From the NCBI GenBank assembly GCA_013375455.1, contig JABXJT010000033.1, positions 1 through 51,052 of the forward strand: 51,052 nucleotides of DNA. The letters are read 5' to 3'. The notes under the pieces are model-generated. The model did not search any database and had not been told where the DNA came from. It was given only the letters and a program-made list of their open reading frames with translations. Shown one piece after another: positions 17,961 to 27,441 of the stretch. A program made the position numbers and the translations under genes. Source of the DNA: Candidatus Helarchaeota archaeon (GTDB lineage: Archaea; Asgardarchaeota; Lokiarchaeia; Helarchaeales; HEL-GB-A). Numbering within the stretch: the first letter of the stretch is position 1; each line of letters begins with the position of its first letter.

Positions 17961-20504
17961 TTATGGAAATTCTATCATCTTTAAAGGATAAATATCCACC
18001 ATGAGATAGACCTTAAAGTTTTTTTCTCTGTCTGATTTTGGGATAGAAAGCGTGACACGCTCCTTTCCCCCGCGTAATTTTTTATGCTTCACGGCACTAT
18101 TGTAGTTAAGCGCTAGAGGTTTTCCTGTTGCTTTATCAACAAGTAAGATGCAAATCACGGTTGGCCATTCAGGATCCTTCTCAGTAACTTTATATTCTGC
18201 AATGACACGCTTTGTAGAAGCTTCAAATCGATAGACCTCCACCTGTTCTAGTGTTGTTTCTTTTTCATTGGGGATGGATTCCATCTTGAATGTCCCAACG
18301 CCTACTAATCTCTGTTTATCATTGATCAAACCCCAATTGTCCCACGTGTTACCGGTGAACTGGCGAAGTAGAGCTGGAAAGAATGAAATTGCTGCTTTTA
18401 TAAATTGAATCGTGCCACCCGTTCGCCAGTAATTAAGTAGTTGTGTTGGGGCTACAGGAGTATCGCCAGCGAGCATTGTAAAGAGCGAAACCAGGCCCAA
18501 TCCTAAGAACTTGTCTACATGCAAGCTAGCACCTGGTGCCACTGTATTATCAGTGGTTAGGAGCCCTCCGAGACGGAAGAGGTCCAGGGGTATGGTAAAG
18601 GATGTGATTTCAAACAGGCAATTTCTGGATTTCATGAGGAAGTAGTCATCCTCAACAGTTCCTGAGAAAGCATATAAGGTAATGCGCTTCTGTGGAACCC
18701 CTTCCTCGCCGAACTTATGGACGGCCCATACTACGAATTGTTTTCTTTCAGGATCAACCTCAACAATTGAAAACGGGATGGTAAGGCTGGCAAAGCCGAT
18801 TTGATTTAAGCTGGGAATAATTCGAGGTTGTGGAAGTGCCATGTGAATGATTTTAAAGGTGGCACCCTCGGATAAGATAGATGCCTTCTGTGGTGGAGTT
18901 CTAGTTTTTAAAGGGAGCGTGTGCTCAGTAGCGTTCGTTTCACCCTCACCATCAATGTAAGAGGCGGATATGCTTAACGCGTACTCAGTCCCTGGCTTTA
19001 AAATTTCTGTTGGAATGATATTTAGAGTGTGACGATCACTTTGAATTTCAAATCTACGTTTAAATTTGGGGGTTGAATTAATCCTTATAGAACCTGGTTC
19101 CAAGAAAGCAGGAGATAACTTACCTTTATGATGTAGCAGAAGACGTAAGCTTATAACATTTGTAGGCTCTATATCTTGTATTTCTTCTTTCAGTGGTTTG
19201 AGGTGCAATCTTCCACCAGGAGTAATAAAATGCCAAAAGACGCCTTCTTCTTTAGTGAGTAATTCCTCTCCTATTTTAATGCCAGGAGCATCTTTTTTAA
19301 GATAATAATCGTAGGAGAGCCATATTACGTCACCAGTAGATGAAGCGACCGCTATACCGTTATGTCCCAGCGCGATCGAGGCATTTATATTGGGATAGTC
19401 AGTATTGAGCGCCTGGTCTAGGGTATCATATGACCATCTAACCTTACCATTAGGTTCAAGTGCATAAACCACCCCGTCTCCTCCCCCAAAATAAATGAGA
19501 TATGGTGCCATTTCTTCGGGATCAGGCCCAATTGATGCGGAACAGCGAATTGCATCTCCAATATAGTACGTCCATTTTATGTTGCCGGTTTTTCCATCCA
19601 CTGCATAAAACGTTCCTTGAGTTGAGCCAAAATAAACGACATTATCTGGAGAGATGGCCGCGGAAGCATAAATATGGGCGCCTGTATCGACTTCCCACTT
19701 CACTTTTCCGTCTTTACCATTCACAGCAAACATTTTTCCACTAAAGGCACCTTGATAGATGGTACCCTCTTTACCAACACAAGGGGATGACACAAGTGAA
19801 CCATGTAAATTAGTTTTCCATTTCAATCGTCCCGTATCCATATCAAGTGCATAAAGTAGATGGTCAAATCCGGCGATATATACTGTTCCGTCTTTTCCAA
19901 ATGAAGGTGCGCTCCAGATGAGAAATCCCGTACGATAACCCCAGATCGGTTTCCCATCTATCGAAAATTTGTATAAAAAGAAATCGTCATTCGCCACGTA
20001 AATCGCATCATCTGGTCCAAGCACGATGTTCGCTTCAAACCAATAATTCGTGCTAAAAGTAAATTGCTCCTTTTTACGTTTTAGCACGTTATATCTCCAT
20101 TTTTCTTTTCCGTCTGGTGCATAAGCATGGATTTTGCCATCACCGGCCGCGATATATACAGTACCATCCTTCCCGACACAGCCAGCAGAGTCAATAATTT
20201 CACCAACATCGTGATCCCAAAGTTCCATACCCTCATGGGGATCAATAGCGTAAAATTTGTGATCGGCACTCCCAACAAAGACTTGCTCTTCAGCATCAAT
20301 GACCGGTGTTGAGAAAATAGCATTATTAGTCCGAAAGTGGATAGCTTTTGGAGCTATACCCGGATTTTCCCACTTTAGATTCTTCAAGCACCCAGAGTTT
20401 CTCATATCGCCCCTCATAGTTGGCCAAGGAGCGTTAGATTGGTAGGGATTTTTATAAGCAGTGGTTCCATATTCAGATTCAACCTTATTCTTATCTTCTT
20501 TCAA
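17961..20504 (-). CDS. PQQ-type beta-propeller protein with Ig-like domain, no signal peptide
   Basis: 847 residues from a TTG at 20504; the next Met is within the first propeller motif (WPTMRGDMRNSG, residues 27-38), so the start must be upstream of it. Residues about 30-385 hold seven or eight repeats of the type GTVYxxxxDGKxxAxxxxGKxKW, typical of PQQ-binding-like (BamB-like) propellers. Residues about 450-540 form a Big_5-like Ig domain (PGTEYALSISASYIDGEGE). The C-terminal 300 residues are unrecognised. No secretion signal or TM segment is seen, unlike most such propellers. It starts 63 bases after the FGGY kinase on the same strand. PQQ binding itself is not shown. Confidence 0.87.
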   Translation of the reverse strand: MKEDKNKVESEYGTTAYKNPYQSNAPWPTMRGDMRNSGCLKNLKWENPGIAPKAIHFRTNNAIFSTPVIDAEEQVFVGSADHKFYAIDPHEGMELWDHDVGEIIDSAGCVGKDGTVYIAAGDGKIHAYAPDGKEKWRYNVLKRKKEQFTFSTNYWFEANIVLGPDDAIYVANDDFFLYKFSIDGKPIWGYRTGFLIWSAPSFGKDGTVYIAGFDHLLYALDMDTGRLKWKTNLHGSLVSSPCVGKEGTIYQGAFSGKMFAVNGKDGKVKWEVDTGAHIYASAAISPDNVVYFGSTQGTFYAVDGKTGNIKWTYYIGDAIRCSASIGPDPEEMAPYLIYFGGGDGVVYALEPNGKVRWSYDTLDQALNTDYPNINASIALGHNGIAVASSTGDVIWLSYDYYLKKDAPGIKIGEELLTKEEGVFWHFITPGGRLHLKPLKEEIQDIEPTNVISLRLLLHHKGKLSPAFLEPGSIRINSTPKFKRRFEIQSDRHTLNIIPTEILKPGTEYALSISASYIDGEGETNATEHTLPLKTRTPPQKASILSEGATFKIIHMALPQPRIIPSLNQIGFASLTIPFSIVEVDPERKQFVVWAVHKFGEEGVPQKRITLYAFSGTVEDDYFLMKSRNCLFEITSFTIPLDLFRLGGLLTTDNTVAPGASLHVDKFLGLGLVSLFTMLAGDTPVAPTQLLNYWRTGGTIQFIKAAISFFPALLRQFTGNTWDNWGLINDKQRLVGVGTFKMESIPNEKETTLEQVEVYRFEASTKRVIAEYKVTEKDPEWPTVICILLVDKATGKPLALNYNSAVKHKKLRGGKERVTLSIPKSDREKNFKVYLMVDIYPLKMIEFP

Positions 20505-20567
20505 AGCTAGGACTTCCCGAGAGTAAGATCAAACCATAAAATAGAAAAGCTATACTCTCAATGTTAG

Positions 20568-22205
20568 TCAGTAATTTAGGCGACTATACATTTTTTTATT
20601 GTTTTCATAGATATTCAGAAACTCTTCGAACAATTGATCATAGATTTTTCTATTTGCGGGGTTAGGTGTATAGGTGTTCGTATATTCAATATATTTTGGA
20701 ATCTCATCGAAAGTTAAGTACCCTAATCCAACGGCAGCAATGAAGGCAGCTCCTCGTGCATTAGCCTGAATGGGATCTTTGACTTGGCGAATGGTCCGAT
20801 TCATCACATCAGCGTAGATTTGGCACCAGATATTTGATTTCGCGCCACCGCCGATCATACTTATGGGCTCTAATTTACGACCACAGAATTTTTCTAAATA
20901 CTTCAAGATCCAGCGGCTATTGTATGCAACCCCCTCATAGATGGCTCTAATGAGGTCAGCCCTGGTAGTTGTCAGAGATATATTAAGAAGGCCGCCTCTA
21001 ACCGAATGGTCCTCTATCGGCGTTCGTTCTCCCCATAGCCAGGGAGTGAATATCAATCTATTGCTCCCCGCGGGCGCCGTTTCGACGATCCGATCAAATA
21101 TTTTATAGATCCCTGTCTTCAATTTATCTTCTGAAATATGCTCTTCATCGAGCAACTCGTCCTTATGGTAAAGAAGATTGTCACGCAGGAAGGAAAGGCA
21201 TGCACCTGCTGTTTCCTGTTCTGAGACTACCATGTATTTATTAGGGTTTGCACACGGAACGGAAGCCATATTGTGGAAGATATCCGTTTTTTTGAAAGGA
21301 ACGTGGCAGATGACCCACGACGAAGTCCCGATATAAATATGTGCTTCGTAATCTCCCACGGCACCGGAACCTATTGCTGCTGCTGGTACGTCTGGAGATC
21401 CCATCACAACCTTCACATCTTTTTCTAGTCCAAGTTCGTCTGCCACCTCGTTTTTGATTGGACCTAAGACATCTATTGAACATTTCAATTCTGGTAGCTT
21501 TGTCTTGTCTAGTTTAGATTTTTTAATCAGTCCCTCATGATAAGTAATGTTACTTAAATCCCGGTTATCAGTCACCCAATATAGTAAGATAGAATCATAT
21601 GAGGCGGCGTGCTTTCCTGTAAATTTGAGGTTTAGGTAATCCTTACATTCTAAAAATTTGTAGGTCTTTTTGTAAATCTCTGGTAATTCATTTTTAATGA
21701 ATAAAATATGGGCAATGGGGTCCTTACCCGCAAGCGTTGGGGCACCACCCGTTATATTAATCCAACCACCCATCTTGAAGAAGTACTGGAGGATGTGTTT
21801 GATGCCATAGCCTGAAATCTCTAATTTTCCACCCATGAGCTTCTTCACATACGGAGCTCCACGCGTGTCCATCCATATGACCGCATTATGGAGATGGTTT
21901 CCATCTTGATCCACGGCGACAGTTCCAGACATTTGACTGGAGGTGCAGATTGCGATAATATCTTCGGTTGACACGAGTTGTTTATCAATTAACTTCTTTG
22001 AAGTGGTAATGATGGCATCCCACCATTCATCAGGGTTTTGCTCGGCACCTCCGCCTTCAATTAAGTAGAGTGGAGTTTCTTGAAATTCAAAATCAATCAC
22101 TTTACCACGTGTCGAGATGATCGCGGCTTTTGAGCCACTTGTACCGTGGTCGTGTGCAAGAATGTATTTAACCTCATCTTTGACCATCCAATTCACATCC
22201 AACAT
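20568..22205 (-). CDS. FGGY-family carbohydrate kinase (xylulokinase-like)
   Basis: 545 residues. The N-terminal phosphate-1 motif is YILAHDHGTSGSKAAIIS, and the substrate-side segment ICTSSQMSGTVAVDQDGN matches the family. GGGAKSNIWCQIYADVMNRT is the C-terminal adenosine/FGGY-2 signature and QANARGAAFIAAVGLGYL follows it. The reaction is ATP-dependent phosphorylation of a sugar or polyol; D-xylulose, L-ribulose, glycerol or another substrate cannot be told apart by eye. The ATG at 22205 is the outer start; a second at 22187 (MVKDEVKY) is possible. It is divergent from the dehydrogenase gene at 22428 and followed by the propeller gene, giving a sugar-metabolism context. Confidence 0.92.
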   Translation of the reverse strand: MLDVNWMVKDEVKYILAHDHGTSGSKAAIISTRGKVIDFEFQETPLYLIEGGGAEQNPDEWWDAIITTSKKLIDKQLVSTEDIIAICTSSQMSGTVAVDQDGNHLHNAVIWMDTRGAPYVKKLMGGKLEISGYGIKHILQYFFKMGGWINITGGAPTLAGKDPIAHILFIKNELPEIYKKTYKFLECKDYLNLKFTGKHAASYDSILLYWVTDNRDLSNITYHEGLIKKSKLDKTKLPELKCSIDVLGPIKNEVADELGLEKDVKVVMGSPDVPAAAIGSGAVGDYEAHIYIGTSSWVICHVPFKKTDIFHNMASVPCANPNKYMVVSEQETAGACLSFLRDNLLYHKDELLDEEHISEDKLKTGIYKIFDRIVETAPAGSNRLIFTPWLWGERTPIEDHSVRGGLLNISLTTTRADLIRAIYEGVAYNSRWILKYLEKFCGRKLEPISMIGGGAKSNIWCQIYADVMNRTIRQVKDPIQANARGAAFIAAVGLGYLTFDEIPKYIEYTNTYTPNPANRKIYDQLFEEFLNIYENNKKMYSRLNY

Positions 22206-22427
22206 TCAAAAGGTTCGTTTTAAAATTTGATTAATCTCAATATTGTTCAGCTTAAAATGTCATTAAAGTAATTATTAATTGTATGGGGGAAATTGCTACC
22301 GATTCTTTCATGTAAAGAGGAATGATATCATTAAAATTCATGTAAAATTCATATAAAATAAGTTCATGATTGAAACATTCTGTATAAATACAGCCATTAT
22401 TATTTCAATAATTAAGGTAGGATCACT
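22206..22427. promoter_or_regulatory. Divergent promoter with repeated TTCATGTAAA motif
   Basis: Between kinase (minus) and dehydrogenase (plus). TTCATGTAAA occurs at 22307-22316 and 22337-22346, TTCATATAAA at 22348-22357, and GTTCATGA at 22362-22369. At 22380-22393 the sequence CTGTAT-AA-ATACAG is an inverted repeat that encloses a TATA-like box, about 45 bases before the ATG at 22428. AGGTAGGA is the Shine-Dalgarno. The repeats are plausible operators for the sugar locus. Confidence 0.5.
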
Positions 22428-23429
22428 ATGAAAGCCTTGGTATTAAAGGAGATTAATGAGCTTGAAATTCAAGAGAATTTTCCCAGACCAAGCCCATCAA
22501 AAAATGAGGTGGTAATCAAAGTCAAGTATTGCGGCATCTGTGGAAGCGACCTAGAAGCATATCAATATGGGGAGGTTTTGAAGGGTTTTATGCCGCTCAT
22601 TCTAGGGCATGAATTCTCTGGTGAGATTGCAGAAATAGGGGCTAAAGTTGAGGGGTGGAACTTAGGGGACCGTGTAACTGCATATCCCGGAAAATTCTGT
22701 GGAAAGTGTTATTACTGTCAAAGAGGACAAGAGAATCTCTGTAAACGGATTCTTTTTGGTTTGGGAATCACTGTAAATGGAGCAATAGCTGAGTATGTGA
22801 AGGTGCCTGCGAAATTGCTTTGCAAGTTACCAGATTCGCTCAGTTACGAAGAGGGTGCCGTGGTTGAACCACTTGCAGTGGGATATCACGGTGTAAAACT
22901 CGCCGGGATTCAGCCGGGGGATGCGGCATTGGTTATTGGGGCAGGAACAATAGGATTGGCGACTATTCAAGCGTTAAAGCTCTTCAAAATTAATGAAATT
23001 TATATCAGCGAACCTTCTGAATTCAATCGAAATCTAGCATTGCAGATGGGTGTCTCTAAAGCAGTTCGTCCTGCCCGAATAAATAAAGTAGGTCCAGATT
23101 TCGTGTTCGATTGTGCAGGCTTTCCAGATACCTATAAAAATGATATAGAAATGATACGTAACGGTGGTACCATTGTCCTATTAGGGGTCCATTTTGAACC
23201 AGTAGCCATTTCATTCTTGCAGTTAATAATGAAAGAAGTGAATGTAAAGGGAAGCTTCGGCTATTCCTATGATGAGTTCAAAGAGATCCTTTCACTCTTA
23301 GGACAGGGGAAATTTCAGACAGATCTCATTATTTCAAAGAAAGTTAAGCTCGAGAACGCCATTGAAAAAGGATTTAAGGAGTTACTCAGTCCAGAAAAGC
23401 AAGTTGCAAAAATTCTTATTGAAATTTGA
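22428..23429 (+). CDS. Zinc-dependent alcohol/polyol dehydrogenase (MDR family)
   Basis: 333 residues. Catalytic-zinc ligands are seen in YCGICGSD (Cys35) and LGHEFSG (His61, Glu62). The structural-zinc loop has Cys91, Cys94, Cys97 and Cys105 (FCGKCYYCQRGQENLC). The Rossmann motif VIGAGTIGLATIQ is near residue 168. This is the threonine/sorbitol/galactitol dehydrogenase branch of medium-chain dehydrogenases; substrate and cofactor choice are unresolved. It is the first gene of a three-gene plus-strand set (35 bases to the next gene) and has a good Shine-Dalgarno. With the kinase across the promoter it suggests oxidation of a polyol to a ketose, followed by phosphorylation. Confidence 0.92.
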   Translation: MKALVLKEINELEIQENFPRPSPSKNEVVIKVKYCGICGSDLEAYQYGEVLKGFMPLILGHEFSGEIAEIGAKVEGWNLGDRVTAYPGKFCGKCYYCQRGQENLCKRILFGLGITVNGAIAEYVKVPAKLLCKLPDSLSYEEGAVVEPLAVGYHGVKLAGIQPGDAALVIGAGTIGLATIQALKLFKINEIYISEPSEFNRNLALQMGVSKAVRPARINKVGPDFVFDCAGFPDTYKNDIEMIRNGGTIVLLGVHFEPVAISFLQLIMKEVNVKGSFGYSYDEFKEILSLLGQGKFQTDLIISKKVKLENAIEKGFKELLSPEKQVAKILIEI

Positions 23430-23464
23430 TGATGGTTTTGTGAAAAATTGATGGATTTTCTTAA

Positions 23465-24562
23465 ATGGCAAAAGTGATCAAGGTATTTGGAGCTGCACTC
23501 GACCCGTCCGATGCTCCCACAAAACTTGCTATCAAGCAGGGCTATTTAAACGCCAAAGCCGCCGGAATGAAGGTGAAATCGCAATATACCGATCCGTACG
23601 AAGGATTTATCACGGAATCAAGAGTGCTCAAGGGACCCAATTTTGAAAAAACCGGGAGATTCCCCATTGAATCGTGGTTGCGACCGAAGCCGGAGCCTGA
23701 AGACGAGATCTTCATGACACCTTTGGATTTCAGGCTCTTTTTGGATAGTAATGGTTGTAAAGAATATTCTGAAGATATAGAGACCTATATCGAAGAGAAG
23801 ATCTTGCCCGACATTCCTTTAATGATTGGAGCCGAACATTCACTTACAGGTGGGGTATTAGGAGCCCTATCGAAGAAATATGGAGCAGGAAATATTACGG
23901 TCGTGATTCTTGATGGGCATTTCGATGCCATCCCAACCAATTTGCGGTTAGATTTGGTCAAATATTCTAAAGAACATAAGGATGAAGTGCAAATTCCTTT
24001 TCCTGAAATGCTTGATGCGTTTGAGCAGTATGCTGAAATTCCTCAAGTGTATAATTGTGGAACGTTTCTCTACTATTTACTCGAAGAAAAGACCATCCTC
24101 CCTCAGAATGTGATCGTTTTTGGCTGCATGGATTATCCGAGCGATGAGATGCAGGGGATTCAAGATCCTCGCGTTAAGAATTACGTGGATTTCTATCTTT
24201 CTTACAAGGAGAGGGGCATAAAAATCATTCCCAACTACAAGGATAATGAAAAAATGAAGGAAAGCTTTAAAGAAGCATTGGAATCGGTGAGCACGCCCTA
24301 TATTTATCTATCTATAGACGTGGATGTCAGTTCCTTAAATGCGGTCTTGGCAGCACGGTTCATGGAATTCATCGGGGTCGATGCAGAATGCCTTTTAGAC
24401 GTCGCACAAATATTGAAACGCTTTTTTGAAACTAAGGAAGTTGAGCTCATCGGCATAGATATCATGGAAGTTGAGGTTCATTTTCTAAATGCAAAATTAA
24501 AGAGCGGAAAAGTTGATAGAACTATTGAAGTCATGGAAAAATATCTTAATCTATTAGTATGA
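23465..24562 (+). CDS. Arginase/ureohydrolase-fold protein with complete metal site
   Basis: 365 residues. All six binuclear-metal ligands of the arginase superfamily are visible: His125 (GAEHSLTGG), Asp150, His152 and Asp154 (ILDGHFDAIP), and Asp285 and Asp287 (YLSIDVDVSS). The second-shell and substrate-side residues differ from arginase and agmatinase (DGHFDAIPTN instead of DAHxD followed by Asn/Gly; DVDVSSLNAV instead of DVDxxDP), so the substrate is likely different. Position between a polyol dehydrogenase and a GH4 glycosidase is unusual and hints at an amide, formamide or guanidino derivative linked to sugar metabolism (inference). Usual family length is about 300-350. Confidence 0.88.
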   Translation: MAKVIKVFGAALDPSDAPTKLAIKQGYLNAKAAGMKVKSQYTDPYEGFITESRVLKGPNFEKTGRFPIESWLRPKPEPEDEIFMTPLDFRLFLDSNGCKEYSEDIETYIEEKILPDIPLMIGAEHSLTGGVLGALSKKYGAGNITVVILDGHFDAIPTNLRLDLVKYSKEHKDEVQIPFPEMLDAFEQYAEIPQVYNCGTFLYYLLEEKTILPQNVIVFGCMDYPSDEMQGIQDPRVKNYVDFYLSYKERGIKIIPNYKDNEKMKESFKEALESVSTPYIYLSIDVDVSSLNAVLAARFMEFIGVDAECLLDVAQILKRFFETKEVELIGIDIMEVEVHFLNAKLKSGKVDRTIEVMEKYLNLLV

Positions 24563-24598
24563 TTAAGATATTGACATGCTCTAAAGGATTTGGCACGA

Positions 24599-25900
24599 AT
24601 GGTTGAGAAGAGAATTGTATTAATAGGTGCAGGGTCCATCCAATTCGGGTTAGGAACGATGGCAGATATTTTATTGAGTGACGTGTTGGAAGGAAGCACG
24701 ATCGTGCTCCATGATATCAATGCTCAAGCCTTGGAACCCATCAGCAAAATTGGTGCTTCGGTAATCGAGGAAAGAGATTTAAAATTTGAGTTGGAATCCA
24801 CTACTTCGCGTGAAAAAGCATTGGATGGAGCAGATTTTATTATCTCCTCGATTGAAGTGGGAGATCGATTTAAGTTATGGGAACAAGACTATGAAATTCC
24901 TCGGAAATATGGGAATCGGCAAACCTTCGGTGAGAACGGTGGTCCTGGCGGCCTCTTCCATTCACTCCGGATCATTCCACCAGTTTTAGAAATCTGTGAA
25001 GATGTCCAAAAGATCTGCCCGAACGCCTATTTCATTAATTTTAGCAATCCCATGTCGCGAATATGTCTAGCCATAAAGCGCAAATTCCCCCGCCTGAAAT
25101 CTGTGGGTTTGTGTCATGAGATTGCTTTCTTAATAATGTTTCTCCCACACATATTGAAGACTAAATTTTCAAATTTTACTGATATCAAAGCAGGTGGGCT
25201 TAATCATTTCGGAATACTTCTGGAGATCAAGTATAAGGATACGGGAAAGGATGCGTACCCAGATATTCGAGCCAAGGCGTTGAAGTACTTTGAGGAGAAG
25301 GGGCGTGAGGTGGATCTAATTAAATACATCCTCAAGCACTATCATTATCTCCCTTATACGACTGATAGTCACTTTTCGGAATATATCCATTGGGGGTGGG
25401 AGCAAGCCAATGAGAAAGATATGAGAGATTTCTACACGGGATATAAATTACTCTGTAAGAGTGAACCCAAAAGATTGAAACGGTTTTTAAAGGGGCGACT
25501 CTCTCATAAGTGGTGGTTTAGACCATCATGGGAGCGTGCAATCCCCATCATTGAAGGAATTGTCACGAATTCGGGGCAATATGAGCTCTCAGTAAATATT
25601 CCAAATACAGATGGAATAATCGAAGGGCTCCCCCGTGATTTGGTAGTGGAATGCCCGGCGACTGTGGATAAAAATGGTCTGCAAGGTATTAAACTAGAGA
25701 ACATTCCTAAGGGGATTTTGGGATTGTGGCGAAATCAGGCGACTGTTCAGGATCTCGTTGTTGAAGCAGCTTTGAAGCAGTCAAAAGAACTTGCTCTACA
25801 AGCATTACTCGCGGATCCTGTAGTATATAGTGCTACCGGTGCGGAACAAATGTTGGATGAAATACTGCGGCTTCAAAAAGATTATATCCACCTTACTTAA
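24599..25900 (+). CDS. GH4-family NAD-dependent glycosidase
   Basis: 433 residues from the ATG at 24599; a TTG three codons earlier is the outer limit, but AAAGGA fits the ATG better. It has an N-terminal NAD-binding loop RIVLIGAGSIQFG, a FGENGGPGGLFHSLR segment, NFSNP (Asn/Pro near 150), and the metal/catalytic motif LCHEI with Cys near 172. Further on GGLNHFG carries the second His. These are hallmarks of glycoside hydrolase family 4, which cleaves alpha or beta glycosides by an oxidation-elimination mechanism using NAD and Mn. The specificity (glucoside, galactoside or uronide) cannot be assigned. It lies 36 bases after the ureohydrolase gene and is probably in the same operon. Confidence 0.9.
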   Translation: MVEKRIVLIGAGSIQFGLGTMADILLSDVLEGSTIVLHDINAQALEPISKIGASVIEERDLKFELESTTSREKALDGADFIISSIEVGDRFKLWEQDYEIPRKYGNRQTFGENGGPGGLFHSLRIIPPVLEICEDVQKICPNAYFINFSNPMSRICLAIKRKFPRLKSVGLCHEIAFLIMFLPHILKTKFSNFTDIKAGGLNHFGILLEIKYKDTGKDAYPDIRAKALKYFEEKGREVDLIKYILKHYHYLPYTTDSHFSEYIHWGWEQANEKDMRDFYTGYKLLCKSEPKRLKRFLKGRLSHKWWFRPSWERAIPIIEGIVTNSGQYELSVNIPNTDGIIEGLPRDLVVECPATVDKNGLQGIKLENIPKGILGLWRNQATVQDLVVEAALKQSKELALQALLADPVVYSATGAEQMLDEILRLQKDYIHLT

Positions 25901-25998
25901 TTAAATTAGAATTAACTAACAGAAATTTAGTAAAAGCTTTATTTTTTATTAATGAATAGTGAAAAATAGAGTAAGAATCATCTTTTGGAAGAATTCTC

Positions 25999-26460
25999 AT
26001 GGCACCTAAGAAAAAAAAAGTAGGGATCAAAACTAAAACACCAGAAAAAGTCCAGATTGGAGATGTTGAAGATATTGAGGGCATTGGACCCGAGTATGCT
26101 AAACTTCTTAAAAAAATCGGCATTAAAACAACGGAAGACTTACGAAAACAATCACTAGTACAGGTTACGGAAGAAACTGATATTAGTACAAAATTAATTT
26201 ATAAATGGCAATGCATGGCGGATCTTTTTCGAGTAAGGCGAGCTGCGGAAGAATACACGGAATTTCTTTTTGAAATGGGAATAGAAACCGTCAAAGAACT
26301 AAGTAAACAAGATGTGGATGAACTTGAAGAAAGAGTCAAAGACTTTTACGAGGAAGTCAAAGATAAGCCGGGGTGGCAAGCGGCTATTAAAAAATTACCA
26401 ACCCGAAAAGACATCGAACTTTGGATTTCTAGCGCAAAAGAGTTACTTAAAGTGGATTAG
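25999..26460 (+). CDS. Helix-hairpin-helix (DUF4332-like) protein
   Basis: 153 residues. The N-terminus is basic (MAPKKKKVGIKTKTPEKVQI). IEGIGPEYAKLLKKIGIKTT is a classic HhH motif at about 30-49, and a second helical hairpin, FLFEMGIETVKELSKQDVDE, follows. This matches the DUF4332 arrangement. Likely a soluble nucleic-acid or protein-binding module. It resembles the N-terminal half of the protein encoded at 15783 in design but lacks its C-terminal duplicated domain. Confidence 0.82.
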   Translation: MAPKKKKVGIKTKTPEKVQIGDVEDIEGIGPEYAKLLKKIGIKTTEDLRKQSLVQVTEETDISTKLIYKWQCMADLFRVRRAAEEYTEFLFEMGIETVKELSKQDVDELEERVKDFYEEVKDKPGWQAAIKKLPTRKDIELWISSAKELLKVD

Positions 26461-26653
26461 TGGAAAATCTTCACTTTATTCTCCATTTTTTTATAGCGCT
26501 TCATTTTTGACTGGATTTTTCCCCACTCCTTCCAATAATTATGTTAATTGATGTAATTTCGAGAAAAACTAGTATTCTAGGTAGCCAAAAAGGATTCCTT
26601 AAAAGGGATAAAGAACAAAAGAAGCAAGGAAAATCGAATAAGGATGTTGGTAA

Positions 26654-27373
26654 ATGAGTGGCGAAGAAGGTTCATCAGGAGAAAATAGAGAATTACGAAA
26701 GGCTGTGATTGTATACACAGTTCGAACTATTGTAGCATTTACAATAATGGGTCTCATTTTCTTTCTTTCAGCAGGACGCATTGACATATCCCAGGGTTGG
26801 CTAGCCTTAGGTATTTTTTTTGGTTATGTAATTGTACAAATAGTAATTTTTTATAAATGGAACCCTGATCTGCTCATAGCAAGGCTGAAGCGTCGTATCG
26901 GTCCTTATAAATGGGATAAGGTGTTCATGATTTTACTGGGAGTACTCATGTATGGGATGTTTGCGGTATTTGGTCTCGATGTAGGGAGGTTTCAATGGTC
27001 AAGCCTAGGGTTTCCCTTTCTTATAACTGGGCTGGTACTTTTCGGCTTATCTGGTGCTCTAATGACTTGGGCGATGGTAGTAAATCGATTTTTTGAAAAT
27101 ATCGTTCGCATCCAAACGGATAGAAACCATCAAGTGATATCTAATGGACCATATAGTGTAATTAGGCACCCTGGGTATCTAGCGGGATTCCTTAATTTTT
27201 TAGCGTTCCCCTTGATTATCGGGTCTGCTTACGGGTTGATTCCCATCGTCGCTCTTGGTATATTGATGGTAGTTCGCACTTCATTGGAAGATAAAGTACT
27301 CCAACAGGAATTGGATGGATACGCGGAATATGCTAAACGGGTTAAATACAAGCTGATTCCCCTAATTTGGTAG
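26654..27373 (+). CDS. ICMT-family membrane methyltransferase
   Basis: 239 residues with about five TM helices. The C-terminus carries the isoprenylcysteine carboxyl methyltransferase / PEMT signature GPYSVIRHPGYLAGFL (about 172-187), followed by LEDKVLQQELDGYAEYAKRV and a final pair of hydrophobic residues before LIW. In eukaryotes ICMT methylates the C-terminal prenyl-cysteine of CaaX proteins. Archaeal and bacterial members are diverse and may act on lipids or small molecules. No CaaX protein or prenyltransferase is seen nearby. Confidence 0.88.
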   Translation: MSGEEGSSGENRELRKAVIVYTVRTIVAFTIMGLIFFLSAGRIDISQGWLALGIFFGYVIVQIVIFYKWNPDLLIARLKRRIGPYKWDKVFMILLGVLMYGMFAVFGLDVGRFQWSSLGFPFLITGLVLFGLSGALMTWAMVVNRFFENIVRIQTDRNHQVISNGPYSVIRHPGYLAGFLNFLAFPLIIGSAYGLIPIVALGILMVVRTSLEDKVLQQELDGYAEYAKRVKYKLIPLIW

Positions 27374-27441
27374 ATGCTGGAGTATCTACAAATCCCCTTT
27401 TCTTTTTTAAGCAAAAAAAATGAGAAGGTAAGTTGAATCTA

